A stretch of 54,767 bases of DNA from Gammaproteobacteria bacterium. Its GTDB lineage: Bacteria > Pseudomonadota > Gammaproteobacteria > Pseudomonadales > PIVM01. This document shows positions 1-8,858 of this stretch, piece by piece. The notes beneath the pieces were generated by a model. It had not been told where the DNA came from. It did not search any database and was given only the letters and a program-made list of their open reading frames with translations. The stretch covers positions 1-54,767 of the forward strand of contig PIVM01000023.1 of assembly GCA_003353945.1 (NCBI GenBank). Reading direction: 5' to 3'. Each line of letters starts with the position of its first letter. Position 1 is the stretch's first letter. Made by a program: the position numbers and the translations under genes.

Positions 1-157
1 AATGTCGGCTTTCGAGAACATTTTACACCTTTTGTAAATTTCACGTCAGACCGCTATTGGTGATTTTGGGTATTGCTGACCAGGCAGATCAACCATTAGA
101 CAGTAGCTCCTTCTCGAGATTTACTGGCACTGAGTGCCCAACTATTAGAAATAGGCT

Positions 158-200
158 AACCACTACATGTAGTGGTTGGTGGGGCTAATGGGATACCCCA
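158..200. repeat. Palindrome and stem-loop downstream of feoB
   Basis: Positions 158-177 form a perfect 20-bp palindrome (aaccactaca and its reverse complement). A second short stem, tgggg/cccca, lies at 180-184 and 196-200. Both follow the feoB stop on the minus strand. Neither has a clear T tract, so they may be a weak transcription end or an mRNA-stabilising hairpin. The rest of 1-205 shows no gene. Confidence 0.4.
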
Positions 201-205
201 TCAAT

Positions 206-2536
206 TTACACATTCACGGCTGGAATAATATCAGCCGATCGAATCTGTAATTTGCCAAAGCGCAATAACACCGTATAGCAAAGCACCACTGCCATCACCA
301 TTGCCACCACCCAACTAAGCGATTGCTGTGGATGCTCTGCAAAAGTGCCCAATTGATATACTATCACTGCCAAGGCGTAACCGATCACCAGCGACCAACC
401 CACCGTAAACCACATCCAGAATTGACCCTGCTCTTTATAGATCGCACCCAAGGTCGCTACACAGGGCACATACAGCAGAATAAACAGCAAATAGGCAAAA
501 GCAGCCACTGGCCCGTCAAACAGATCCTGCATCAGCGTAAGTGTACTGACAGTCACATCCTGCGCTTCGGCTGCAATCATGGCATCTGAGACATCCCCGA
601 TATTAACGCCCAAGGGATCTGACAAGTCACCGAGCAAACCGGAGAGGTTATCCGGTATGGTTTGCCAACCTTCCTTTAGTTGCGCCTGCAAATCAAATGT
701 CTCAGAAGCTGTTTGATCTGGCGAATCAATCATACCGCCATACAGTGTATCAAGTGTGCCAACCACAACTTCCTTGGCAAACATACCCGTAAAGATACCC
801 ACGGTCGCTGGCCAGTTATCCGGTTTGACACCCATGGGTTCAAACACTGGCGTGATGGTCTGACCAATGACTGATAACATCGAGTTTTTGCTATTCTGAT
901 TGCCGAAGCTGCCATCTGAGCCAATCGAATTGACAAAGCTCAAAGCCACTACCACCATGACAATGGCTTTACCGGCCCGCAGTAGAAAACCACGCAGACG
1001 CTGCCAACTCAATATCAACAAACCACGCAGAGTCGGCATATGATAAGGTGGCAATTCGATAATAAAGGGGGAGTGAGCACCCGTCATAATAAATCGGCGT
1101 ATCACAAAGGCCGATAAAATCGCTGCCAGCACACCAATGATGTAAAGTCCAAACACAATATTCTGACCGTTCACCGGAAAAAATGCTGCCGCAAATAAAG
1201 CATAAACGGTCAAGCGGGCGCCACAGGACATAAAGGGCGCCATTATGGTTGTCAGCAGACGGTCATTTTGATTTTCAAGAGTACGTGCGGCCATCACCGA
1301 TGGCACATTACAACCGAAGCCGACAATCAGCGGTACAAAGGATTTGCCCGGCAAGCCCACACTACGCATCATGCGATCAATAATAAATGCCGCCCGTGCC
1401 ATATAGCCAGAGTCTTCTAAGAAGGACAAGAAAAAGAACATGGTGCCTATCACCGGAATAAACGTGGACACCAGTTTTATTCCGCCCCCAAGACCATCAG
1501 CAAGCAAGGTCACCATCCAGTCCGGCGTACCGATACTCTCCAACCACAGGCGAGGCATTTCAACAAACAGCGCGCCAAAAACAATATCAAAAAAATCGAT
1601 AAAGACACTGCCAAAATTGATGGTAAAAAGAAACATCAAATACATAACAAATAAAAACAGCGGCAACGCCAAAAAACGATTTAAAAATATATCATCAATA
1701 TAATCAGACGCAGAACGGTGATTCGCTCCACCATAGGTAATGGAGCCGCTCAGGTGTTGGTGGATCCAGCGGTAACGCGCCGTGGTCATTTCATCAATCA
1801 GCGGCATCTCCAACTGCTGCTCTGCACGGCTGACAATTTCTTCGGCGTGTTCATGTTCTTCAGGCGCCAGATGCGCCAATGCCTGCACATCGCGCTCTAA
1901 CAATGCGTTCGCCAACAGTCGAGGGCTTAATAAATTCTCGTTGCTATGCCTGATTAAATGACTTAACTCCTCAACAGCCTCCTCCAACAACGGCGGATAT
2001 TCAGTGGGTGCCACCTGACAACGAGGCTTGTGCAGCATATTGTCAATAGCGTCTTTCAACGGCCCCAGACCATCACCTTTACTCGCCACCAAAGGTACAA
2101 AGGGAAAACCGAAGGTCATGGTCAACTCATGAGAGTCAATATGCATACCGTGACTGTCTGCCACATCCATCATATTGAGGGCAATCACCATCGGAATACC
2201 GGCTTCCAACAACTGTAGCGTCAGGTACAAACCACGCTCTAGACTCGATGCATCAATAATATTCAGCAGTAAATCAGGTTCACCCGACAGAACAAAATTT
2301 TGGGCAATCTGCTCATCCAGCGACTCATGCTGATTACCGAGATGCAGCGCATAGGTACCCGGCAAATCCACGATCTCGTATTGTGTGCCGCCATGCTTGA
2401 TGTGGCCGGATTTGCGTTCAACAGTCACACCAGGCCAATTACCCACCTTTTGGCGAGCACCGGTCAGCGCATTAAACAAGGTGGTTTTACCACAATTGGG
2501 ATTGCCAATCATGGCAATGACATATTTGTCTTTCAT
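206..2536 (-). CDS. feoB: Ferrous iron transport protein B (FeoB)
   Basis: Inner-membrane Fe(II) transporter of 776 aa, a usual FeoB length. The N-terminal G domain shows G1 GNPNCGKT (residues 11-18), the G2 region NWPGVT (33-38), G3 DLPG (57-60) and G4 NMMD (121-124). A helical spacer follows, then a polytopic membrane domain with the two FeoB gate signatures, each with its conserved Cys (GFGCNVPS and MSCGARL). feoA lies directly upstream and overlaps by 4 nt (ATGA), so translation is probably coupled. No feoC-like gene follows within the window. A Fur-like box ahead of feoA suggests iron repression. Identification is secure from the motifs; iron specificity is family knowledge. Confidence 0.97.
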   Translation of the reverse strand: MKDKYVIAMIGNPNCGKTTLFNALTGARQKVGNWPGVTVERKSGHIKHGGTQYEIVDLPGTYALHLGNQHESLDEQIAQNFVLSGEPDLLLNIIDASSLERGLYLTLQLLEAGIPMVIALNMMDVADSHGMHIDSHELTMTFGFPFVPLVASKGDGLGPLKDAIDNMLHKPRCQVAPTEYPPLLEEAVEELSHLIRHSNENLLSPRLLANALLERDVQALAHLAPEEHEHAEEIVSRAEQQLEMPLIDEMTTARYRWIHQHLSGSITYGGANHRSASDYIDDIFLNRFLALPLFLFVMYLMFLFTINFGSVFIDFFDIVFGALFVEMPRLWLESIGTPDWMVTLLADGLGGGIKLVSTFIPVIGTMFFFLSFLEDSGYMARAAFIIDRMMRSVGLPGKSFVPLIVGFGCNVPSVMAARTLENQNDRLLTTIMAPFMSCGARLTVYALFAAAFFPVNGQNIVFGLYIIGVLAAILSAFVIRRFIMTGAHSPFIIELPPYHMPTLRGLLILSWQRLRGFLLRAGKAIVMVVVALSFVNSIGSDGSFGNQNSKNSMLSVIGQTITPVFEPMGVKPDNWPATVGIFTGMFAKEVVVGTLDTLYGGMIDSPDQTASETFDLQAQLKEGWQTIPDNLSGLLGDLSDPLGVNIGDVSDAMIAAEAQDVTVSTLTLMQDLFDGPVAAFAYLLFILLYVPCVATLGAIYKEQGQFWMWFTVGWSLVIGYALAVIVYQLGTFAEHPQQSLSWVVAMVMAVVLCYTVLLRFGKLQIRSADIIPAVNV

Positions 2537-2772
2537 AATTTTTCAACGACTAAACAACTGGCTTCTTCACGACGCAAACCGAGGCTGTAGCCCCGCAATC
2601 GAATTTCGACAGGATCACCCAGAGGTGCGCGACGAATCACCTTAAATTCAATACCGGGAGTCACACCAATACTCATTAATTTCTGCCTGTACCCTGGATC
2701 ACTCTCTTTATAGCTGAGAACCCGGGCTCTATCGCCTGGCTGTAGCTGAGAAAACAGCTCTGGATTTTTCAT
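2533..2772 (-). CDS. feoA: Ferrous iron transport protein A (FeoA)
   Basis: Small cytoplasmic SH3-like protein of 79 aa, the normal FeoA size, thought to support FeoB activity. The sequence shows the typical pattern: an N-terminal LQPGDRARV stretch, then LMSIGVTPG, a basic strand with PLGDPVEIRLRGY, and LGLRREEA near the end. It is the first gene of the feoAB operon and overlaps feoB by 4 nt. The only recognisable regulator site upstream is the Fur-like box about 50 nt before the start. Confidence 0.95.
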   Translation of the reverse strand: MKNPELFSQLQPGDRARVLSYKESDPGYRQKLMSIGVTPGIEFKVIRRAPLGDPVEIRLRGYSLGLRREEASCLVVEKL

Positions 2773-2822
2773 CTATCTATTACCAAACCAAGATATGTAG
2801 TAGGGGTAAGCATAACGCAAAA

Positions 2823-2841
2823 TGCAATGCTAATCATTATC
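2823..2841. promoter_or_regulatory. Fur-box-like operator upstream of feoAB
   Basis: The 19 bases tgcaatgctaatcattatc match the classical Fur consensus (GATAATGATAATCATTATC) at 15 of 19 positions. The site lies 51-69 nt before the feoA start, where a repressor would cover the promoter. Iron-responsive repression of feoAB is well known in the family; its use here is inferred. Confidence 0.75.
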
Positions 2842-3268
2842 ATTTAATGTAATGCGAGCAAATGATTTGGCATCACCATGCGAATACATATTATCTAACT
2901 GCGTATCAATGTAGACTCATATCAACTTAGCTGCAGCCTGTCCAAGAATGGACATAACTGCGGCGAGCGGTACTACTTCCGTCGTTTTTCTTATTCTGGC
3001 AGTCACATTATTCTGAAAAATTTCGCCGCTAATCACATACCCAACAGATAAATTTAACGACCATTCATACCATTCACTTTCAAATGAAACAGGCAAAATT
3101 CACAAACAAGCTTAGATGAAACAGATCACATATGATCTGTGATAACTTTTCTTATGTTTTTTTAAGCGATTCGGATACAATGACTCTTAGCTGGCTTGAG
3201 GTTACACATCGTTTTCTATCAATAGAAATACATGGACTCAGTACAATTATTTTATAAGAGAAGCGAGC
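2842..3268. other. Intergenic region between feoA and the receiver-protein gene
   Basis: No gene is supported here. It holds the divergent promoters of feoAB and the downstream receiver gene, the inverted repeat at 3121-3140, and a possible -10 element tacaat at 3176-3181. The receiver gene start at 3269 is preceded by a purine-rich agagaagcgag ribosome site. Confidence 0.5.
3121..3140. promoter_or_regulatory. Inverted repeat acagatca-N4-tgatctgt
   Basis: A perfect 8-bp inverted repeat with a 4-nt spacer. An overlapping dyad, tcaca-N7-tgtga, shares part of it. It lies about 35 nt ahead of a possible -10 box for the receiver-domain gene at 3269, so it may be an operator. The spacing does not fit the usual CRP or FNR sites, and no cognate regulator is suggested. 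Confidence 0.4.
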
Positions 3269-4612
3269 ATGAATAAGAACGCACTCATTGTCGACGATTC
3301 TCGATTGGCCTGCAAGATCATGTCAAACATGCTGGAAAGCATTAACATCCAGAGTGTCTCCGTTTATTCAGCTGAAGAAGCACTAGAGTATTTAAAACGC
3401 AAACTGCCCGATATTATTTTCCTTGATCATTCAATGCCAGGAATGGATGGCTTGGAAACGATCAAAATCATTAAAGATAATCCCCTTACCGCAACAGTTC
3501 CTGTCATGATGTATACCGCCAAACAAGGTGAGGTTTATGTGGGAGAGGCAAGAGCTCTCGGCGCTGTTGACGTGCTACCCAAGGGATTGGGAAAAGATCA
3601 CTTATCAAGAGCTCTAGCCAAGATGGGATTCATTGCTCTTGATGAAACTGATGAATACGGACAAACTGAAAGTCAAGATGACATTGAAATAGCAAATCAC
3701 ACGGACAAAGCAAAAGAGATTACTGAGCAGCATGAAAAATCTGACTTGCAGACTTTTTGGCAAGACCATGTTGAACCATTTCTTTATAGCCAAAAAATAC
3801 AGCAATCTGATGAAATTCAATATTCATCCAGTCAGTTGGGACTCAAATTAAATCGGGGAATTCATCAAACGCTGGAGCAGTTTGAACATGTCCTTATTTC
3901 ACGAATTGAAGCTCATGATGATGTAAAATCTGCCAACAATGATATCAAAAACAAAAAAATTAAAAAACTCATTTACAGCGTTGGGATTTTACTGCTCATC
4001 ATCCAACTAGGTCTTTTCTGGAAATTATATAAAGGCAATCAATTGAATGAAACATTAGTTGATGCCATTGCAGAACAGGAAAACCGAGAACAGCGAATCA
4101 GCAGCCAATTGTCCGAACTTGGCCAAAAACTTGCCACCATTGAAGCAAAATCTGCAACAATTTATGAGCTGGCAGTTGAGGAATCCACCCCGTTAGTTTC
4201 ATTGATTAATGATTTTGGAGAGACTGTCGCTCAAAATCTCCATCTGGCTGATAAGCTAACTGGAGAGTATTCAGGAGTGACGCCTTCAGGGTATAAATTT
4301 GCTGTCGATACCCAGGGCAATTTGGGCATGCCTATAAAAAACCGCTACTTCTCGTCAAACGACTGTAGCGGTGAGGCTTTTGTAGATTCCGATACAGCCA
4401 TAATCTACCGGGGAGATGAAGGAGCAATTTGGTATGTTGACAAATTGGCTTTGCCTGTAGCGGTGACCGTTGACTCAACCTTAAATGGAGCGGGAGAGTG
4501 TTTTGAAGGAAATAGTGACGTTCTCGCTTTACGACCATTGAGCAAAAGCGACTACCTGGAAACAGGAATAGACGAAACTCAAATATTATCACTTTATTTT
4601 GAAGACAATTAG
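3269..4612 (+). CDS. Membrane-anchored receiver (REC) domain protein with C-terminal extracytoplasmic domain
   Basis: 447 aa. Residues 1-120 are a CheY-type receiver: acidic pocket D9/D10, phospho-acceptor D53 in FLDHSMPG, T83 and K105. Residues 121-233 are a charged linker. One strong membrane segment lies at about 234-252. Next comes a predicted coiled coil (about 257-300). The C-terminal region of about 150 residues should be periplasmic and carries two cysteines (C366, C411) that could pair. No kinase, DNA-binding, GGDEF or other known output domain is seen. A receiver joined through a membrane helix to a periplasmic domain is unusual: it could carry a phospho-signal outward or tether the receiver. 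No partner histidine kinase lies nearby. REC identity is sure; the remainder is unassigned. Confidence 0.85.
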   Translation: MNKNALIVDDSRLACKIMSNMLESINIQSVSVYSAEEALEYLKRKLPDIIFLDHSMPGMDGLETIKIIKDNPLTATVPVMMYTAKQGEVYVGEARALGAVDVLPKGLGKDHLSRALAKMGFIALDETDEYGQTESQDDIEIANHTDKAKEITEQHEKSDLQTFWQDHVEPFLYSQKIQQSDEIQYSSSQLGLKLNRGIHQTLEQFEHVLISRIEAHDDVKSANNDIKNKKIKKLIYSVGILLLIIQLGLFWKLYKGNQLNETLVDAIAEQENREQRISSQLSELGQKLATIEAKSATIYELAVEESTPLVSLINDFGETVAQNLHLADKLTGEYSGVTPSGYKFAVDTQGNLGMPIKNRYFSSNDCSGEAFVDSDTAIIYRGDEGAIWYVDKLALPVAVTVDSTLNGAGECFEGNSDVLALRPLSKSDYLETGIDETQILSLYFEDN

Positions 4613-4637
4613 TTTTCCTATTTAGTCGTATTCTTAA

Positions 4638-4874
4638 TTGAAACCTGATCGTTATTTTGGTACAGACACAGGTACTGTGATACTTAGCAAACTTGCAGAT
4701 CAAACAGTCTGTTACACCATCTACAATGAGTCTCGGGGTAAATGTCTGTATATGGATGGCAGCAATGTGCGCCTGGCATCCTGTAATGCCTCAGATCCAA
4801 ATCAGCGTTGGGGCTTTAAGAAAGAGGGTGCTGGCAACTGGATTAGTTCGGGCAGCCTGGAGGCCCCGTTCTAA
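4638..4874 (+). pseudogene. Ricin-type (beta-trefoil) lectin fragment
   Basis: A 78-codon open frame opening with TTG immediately after a stop codon, 25 nt past the receiver gene and in a different frame. Residues 35-58 read like one ricin-B repeat: KCLYMDG, then VRLASCN, then the QxW signature as QRW (56-58). Only one of the usual three subdomains is present. There is no signal peptide and no convincing ribosome site. It may be a decayed lectin domain once joined to the upstream protein, or a small secreted-domain relic. A terminator follows. Lectin similarity is moderate; expression as a protein is doubtful. Confidence 0.45.
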
Positions 4875-4923
4875 ATTCCACTAACCATACAGATCTTCTG
4901 TTTAAATCAGATCTGAAACCAAC

Positions 4924-4960
4924 AAAGCCCGCTTCCATTATGTTGACGCGGGCTTTTTTT
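4924..4960 (+). terminator. Rho-independent terminator
   Basis: Stem agcccgc/gcgggct (4926-4932 and 4948-4954) with a 15-nt loop, followed directly by a run of seven Ts. It ends the receiver/lectin-fragment transcription unit. Confidence 0.85.
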
Positions 4961-5415
4961 GCATCGAATTTCGCATCGAACCTGCTCGCTTATCTCCACA
5001 ATTAGTCTCTGGCTTTTCCATCTCTATCTCCTTGTTTAACCACAAAATACATTAATAATGCGTTATATTTACATCATTGCCATTCGCACAGATTAAAACA
5101 AATTTACTGTAACTCGTTGAAACATAATTACCTTTTTTGCAGTAGAAAAAGAGCGGAAATTTCCCTGCATAAAAAAATCATTTTTACCCAAAAAAATTGT
5201 TTTACACCGAAGATGATATCAGGCATAAATATGTTATGACTTTCTTGCATTGATCATTAACAACAGTCGATACCCCTAAAACAAATACTGACTAAAACCA
5301 AATTGTGTTGATCGAGATTGCAGACACAGTCCTTATGTCGCCATCCAGCGGTTTGGAAGTAGACATTTTTATTCCGGCTATAAACGATTATTTTTTTGGA
5401 ATGGAGGATATGGAA
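4961..5415. other. AT-rich intergenic region upstream of the ferredoxin gene
   Basis: No supported gene. The stretch is clearly more AT-rich than the P450 gene that follows and should contain the ferredoxin/P450 promoter, though no confident -35/-10 pair is visible. No copy of the TetR operator palindrome found at 9591-9622 is seen here. Confidence 0.4.
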
Positions 5416-5619
5416 ATGAAGATCGCGGTAAATCTAGAGGTGTGTGAGAGTAACCAAGTGTGCGAGGGACTCGCGCCTAGCGTATTTCGCGTCAACGAAG
5501 ACGATGTCCTGGAGATTTTAATGTCAGAGCTCGATGCATCGAATACCGAGTTGGTGGCCAAAATCAGGAAAGCTGTCTCAATGTGTCCAAAGGATGCGCT
5601 GTCCATTGTGGATGAATGA
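5416..5619 (+). CDS. [3Fe-4S]-type ferredoxin, P450 partner
   Basis: Small electron carrier of 67 aa. The cluster ligands are C10, C16 and C57, in CESNQVC...CPKDA; the APSVF motif after the second Cys is typical of P450-linked bacterial ferredoxins. N13 sits where a fourth Cys would be in [4Fe-4S] types, so a [3Fe-4S] cluster is likely. In-frame starts exist upstream (5401, 5410, and further), but ATG 5416 has a GGAGG at 5403-5407 with 8-nt spacing and gives the usual family length. The P450 gene follows 75 nt downstream on the same strand, which points to the ferredoxin as its electron donor. Confidence 0.88.
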   Translation: MKIAVNLEVCESNQVCEGLAPSVFRVNEDDVLEILMSELDASNTELVAKIRKAVSMCPKDALSIVDE

Positions 5620-5694
5620 CACCTGCAGAGACGCTGCTACTTCCTTCTTTCACTCAAATCTACAACTTGCTCAAACGTCACGAGGGAATTCACT

Positions 5695-6933
5695 ATGACG
5701 CAACTCAAGATCGATCTAACCGACCCGAAAGTTCTGGCCGACCCCGGTCCAACCTACGACATCCTGCGGGCGAAGGCGCCCGTCTATCATATCGAAGACG
5801 ACGACATCTATGTCATCTCACGCTACAAAGATGCACGCATGGTGCTGCGTGATCACGAGCGCTTTTCCTCAGAGGCGATGGGTCGTATTGCCACAGCTGG
5901 CCTAGGGCGCTGCAAACGAGAGGGAGATCCGCTGAGTGATGCGTTTGCAGAGAACCTTGAGAAGACGCGCAATGTCGTGACCTCGGATCCTCCGGATCAC
6001 ACCAAGATGCGGCGCTTCCTAAGCAAGCGCTTTACGCCAAAACGCATCTCGGCGTGGGCGGAGAAGGTTGAAGGGCTCGCCGACGAACTCTTGGATGAAA
6101 TGATCCAGGCGAACCAATTGGGCAAAGCGGATCTTGCCGCACAATATGCGTACTCGATTCCCCTTATCATCATCGCGGAAATGCTCGCCGTTCCCTATGA
6201 GCTGCGAGCCAAGTTCCGTACATGGTCCGACATGGCAATTGGCATCTTCAGCGGTGCGCCCCTTACCCAGGAAGTCCAGGAAGGGTGTCTCGGGCTGACT
6301 TTTTTCTTTGCCGAACAGGTCCAGCAACGGCGTCAAGACCCAAGCGGTGATGATTTGATTAGCCTGCTCATTCAGCAGAACCCAGATGATGACAGCACCT
6401 TGGACGATGGTGAGATTGTACAGACTTGCACCTTGCTTCTGATCGCCGGTCATGAGACGACAGCCAACCTTATCCTTAATACGTCGCGAGCACTCTGGTT
6501 GCATCCGGAGCAGCGCGCTCGCTTGGAGCACGATCCTTCGCTGATCCCTGCTGCGATCGAGGAGGCACTGCGTTGGGATGGTCCGGTGCAGGCGGTATAC
6601 CGCTCAACAACATGCGATGTGGAAGTTGCGGGGACGCACATCCCCAAGGGCAAGGTGGTCTTGGTGCAGCTCGGTGCAGCTAACCGGGACGAGGCTCAGT
6701 TTCCCGATGCCAACCGCTTCGACATCGATCGCGAGATTACAGAACACCTGGCCTTTGGTTCGGGAAACCACTTCTGTCTGGGTTCACATCTCTCACGTAT
6801 CGAAGGGCGTATTGCCATGGAAGCACTGCTGCGACGAACGCGCAATCTTCGCCCCAACGGTGAGCCCGTTCGCGCAGCGGGCAATATTTTGCGCGGCTAT
6901 TCTTCGATGCCGGTGGCCTTCGACGTCGTGTAG
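5695..6933 (+). CDS. Cytochrome P450
   Basis: Soluble bacterial class I P450 of 412 aa, with no membrane anchor. The I-helix oxygen-activation motif AGHETT is at 251-256, the K-helix EALR at 290-293, and the heme loop FGSGNHFCLG at 354-363, with C361 as the axial thiolate. All landmarks are intact, so it should be active. It would hydroxylate or epoxidise an organic substrate using electrons from the adjacent ferredoxin; no ferredoxin reductase gene is seen nearby. The coding sequence looks richer in G+C (about 50-60% in sampled lines) than the flanking intergenic DNA, a hint of acquisition. CYP family and substrate cannot be told from sequence inspection. Confidence 0.96.
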   Translation: MTQLKIDLTDPKVLADPGPTYDILRAKAPVYHIEDDDIYVISRYKDARMVLRDHERFSSEAMGRIATAGLGRCKREGDPLSDAFAENLEKTRNVVTSDPPDHTKMRRFLSKRFTPKRISAWAEKVEGLADELLDEMIQANQLGKADLAAQYAYSIPLIIIAEMLAVPYELRAKFRTWSDMAIGIFSGAPLTQEVQEGCLGLTFFFAEQVQQRRQDPSGDDLISLLIQQNPDDDSTLDDGEIVQTCTLLLIAGHETTANLILNTSRALWLHPEQRARLEHDPSLIPAAIEEALRWDGPVQAVYRSTTCDVEVAGTHIPKGKVVLVQLGAANRDEAQFPDANRFDIDREITEHLAFGSGNHFCLGSHLSRIEGRIAMEALLRRTRNLRPNGEPVRAAGNILRGYSSMPVAFDVV

Positions 6934-7314
6934 TCATATCAACATCCCAGATAATCTAACGTTGTTGGTACAAAGTGCAATACCATGCTTTGAAAAAATT
7001 AAGAGAAGAACCCAGGCTACAACATCCATGTAGCAAGAGAGTGATTGCAAATGAACAATCACGATAGAAATTCTTTCCCTTCGAATGTTTTTTATTTATA
7101 CCATTACCAGTATTGCAACCAGCAAGGAAGCAAAGATCAATGGATAACGGCCCTCGTTTACAGCAAGGCTTCAGGGAAATATGCCGATGCCGGTTCATTG
7201 AGGCTCGCCGTTTTTAACTGCCCGCTATTATAAATTTTAAAAATAATTATACTGGTTTTCTAGATTGAAGCAGGAGCCCATAGCCTGGCTTTGGGCTCCT
7301 TATCGGGAGGCGGT
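6934..7314. other. Convergent intergenic region between P450 and FAD oxidoreductase
   Basis: No supported gene. Short open frames of about 60-80 codons exist on both strands but lack ribosome sites and recognisable sequence. The only structure is the stem-loop at 7273-7299. Confidence 0.4.
7273..7299. terminator. Stem-loop in convergent intergenic region
   Basis: A perfect 8-bp stem, ggagccca/tgggctcc, with an 11-nt loop, 15 nt past the stop of the minus-strand FAD oxidoreductase. The flanking T tract is poor on both strands, so it is at best a weak bidirectional terminator. Confidence 0.5.
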
Positions 7315-8796
7315 TTAGAACTTCGCCTGTTTCTTCAAGTACAACTGAACCATTCTAGCTACACGGGTACCTGACAGGGCTGATTGATGGGTGCCCATGC
7401 CTTCGCCACCTGCGTCCGCACCTGAGATATACAAGCCACGTAAAGGCGTTTCAGATTTGGGTTTGTGCTTGCCACATTGGCCGACGATCTGTGCCAGTCC
7501 CACACATTCACCACCGACTTTAGGCAAAGCGGAATCACGAGTGAGGTCTCTAATTTCCTTCGGACCGGTGTATTCGCGTCTTACGCAGGCATCCCAAATC
7601 TCAGGGAAGGTATCGCGCATCTGCTGATCCATTCTTTCGTAAAGGGCAGCAATTTCCTCGGCGTCCGGGTTGGCGGTACAAATGGTGCCGGAGACTAAAA
7701 CCTGCTCGCCTGGAGGGGTGGCGTTCTCATCATAGAAGTTGTGATTCACCATATAGAGAATAACTTCCTCGGGGATCTCGCCCTTTTTCATCTTTTCATA
7801 GCGTGCAACATCCAGCCAGCTGTCATCGGAATACATGACATACATGCCGGTTTCCATCACTGGCTTATTCAGGAAATAGCGTACGCTAGTAAAGGCCCAT
7901 CCAGGCACCAGACCCTTGATATAGTCGACATAACCTTTATCAAAATTCTCTTCTCCAACCAGATTTAAGATAGTCGGTTGTAATCCTGCAGCGCTGACAA
8001 CAACGGGGGCATGAAAGGTGCCTTTTTCAGTCACAACACCGGTGACAGTGCTGTTTTCTACCAGGATTTTCTCAACTTTATTGTTCTTGATCAGGGTGCC
8101 ACCATTTTTTTCGAACTCTCGGACCATGACATTGGTCAGCAGTCCGAAGCCACCTTTGTACTGGCCGCCACCACCCTGCAAAAAGATCTGCTGCATGATC
8201 AGAATCATTTCTGAAGCGCAGACCAGATCAAGGGGCTCAGCCAGGGAACCATTGGCCTGGAAGCCCATATAATTATAAAGCTCGCTCGGTGTGTCGCGCT
8301 CATCGAGCCACTCTTTCATGGTGACATCGTCGACTTTGGACAAATTTTCAGGTGTCATCTCGATCATCTCGGTCATGATGCCGAGCATTTTGGCTTGTTC
8401 GGCCTCGTCTTCCATGCCGAAGAGTTTAAAGAAGGGCGTTGGATCCGCCATCGCCTGAGTTTGACTGACTTTTCGATACTCTTTCCAATCTTTGCGTCGA
8501 TAGGCCAGAGTAATTACCTCGCGGGGGTCTTCAATCTCCAGGGCGCGCTCAAACTCATCGGCAACGCCCAGCTCGGCAAAAATCGTTTCGAACTGACTGC
8601 CTACCATGGGGACTTGTCCATGGGGGAAAAGATCGTAGGCATAACCATCTTTCTCAACACTGTACATTTTTCCGCCGAGAAAATTTCCCTTCTCCAGCAG
8701 CAGGGTTTTAACGCCGCGCTTTTGCAATAGCGTTGCAGCGCTGGTTCCGCCAGGACCGGATCCAATTACAATTGCATCATAGTTTGTGTCTGTCAT
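7315..8796 (-). CDS. CrtI/phytoene-desaturase-like FAD-dependent oxidoreductase
   Basis: 493 aa. The N-terminal Rossmann fold has the dinucleotide motif GSGPGG (residues about 12-17), followed by LLLEKGNFLGGKM, typical of the phytoene desaturase/retinol saturase/amine oxidase superfamily. The C-terminal FAD-contact region reads GLYISGADAGGEGMG. The start is supported by AGGAGAG a few bases before the ATG. It is the second gene after a TetR regulator (62-nt gap) and lies convergent to a ferredoxin/P450 pair. No carotenoid synthesis gene (crtB, crtE) is present, so a carotenoid role is not implied; oxidation, desaturation or saturation of a lipid-like or terpenoid substrate is possible. Substrate unknown. 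Confidence 0.88.
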   Translation of the reverse strand: MTDTNYDAIVIGSGPGGTSAATLLQKRGVKTLLLEKGNFLGGKMYSVEKDGYAYDLFPHGQVPMVGSQFETIFAELGVADEFERALEIEDPREVITLAYRRKDWKEYRKVSQTQAMADPTPFFKLFGMEDEAEQAKMLGIMTEMIEMTPENLSKVDDVTMKEWLDERDTPSELYNYMGFQANGSLAEPLDLVCASEMILIMQQIFLQGGGGQYKGGFGLLTNVMVREFEKNGGTLIKNNKVEKILVENSTVTGVVTEKGTFHAPVVVSAAGLQPTILNLVGEENFDKGYVDYIKGLVPGWAFTSVRYFLNKPVMETGMYVMYSDDSWLDVARYEKMKKGEIPEEVILYMVNHNFYDENATPPGEQVLVSGTICTANPDAEEIAALYERMDQQMRDTFPEIWDACVRREYTGPKEIRDLTRDSALPKVGGECVGLAQIVGQCGKHKPKSETPLRGLYISGADAGGEGMGTHQSALSGTRVARMVQLYLKKQAKF

Positions 8797-8858
8797 TGTT
8801 GCTCTCCTTACATATTGGTTCTTACTATCATCATTGAGCGTTAAAGCAGTTTTCCCGC

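Noticed and set aside
3121-3140. CRP or FNR binding site
   Set aside because: The half-sites have the wrong order or spacing for the known consensus.
5616-5852. 78-codon frame overlapping the ferredoxin end and the P450 start
   Set aside because: Out of frame with the clear P450 gene; a shadow.
7045-7233. 62-codon frame between P450 and the FAD oxidoreductase
   Set aside because: TTG start without a ribosome site, low-complexity translation, and no similarity recognised.
7315-8796. Carotenoid biosynthesis cluster
   Set aside because: Only a CrtI-like fold is present; no phytoene synthase, GGPP synthase or cyclase nearby.
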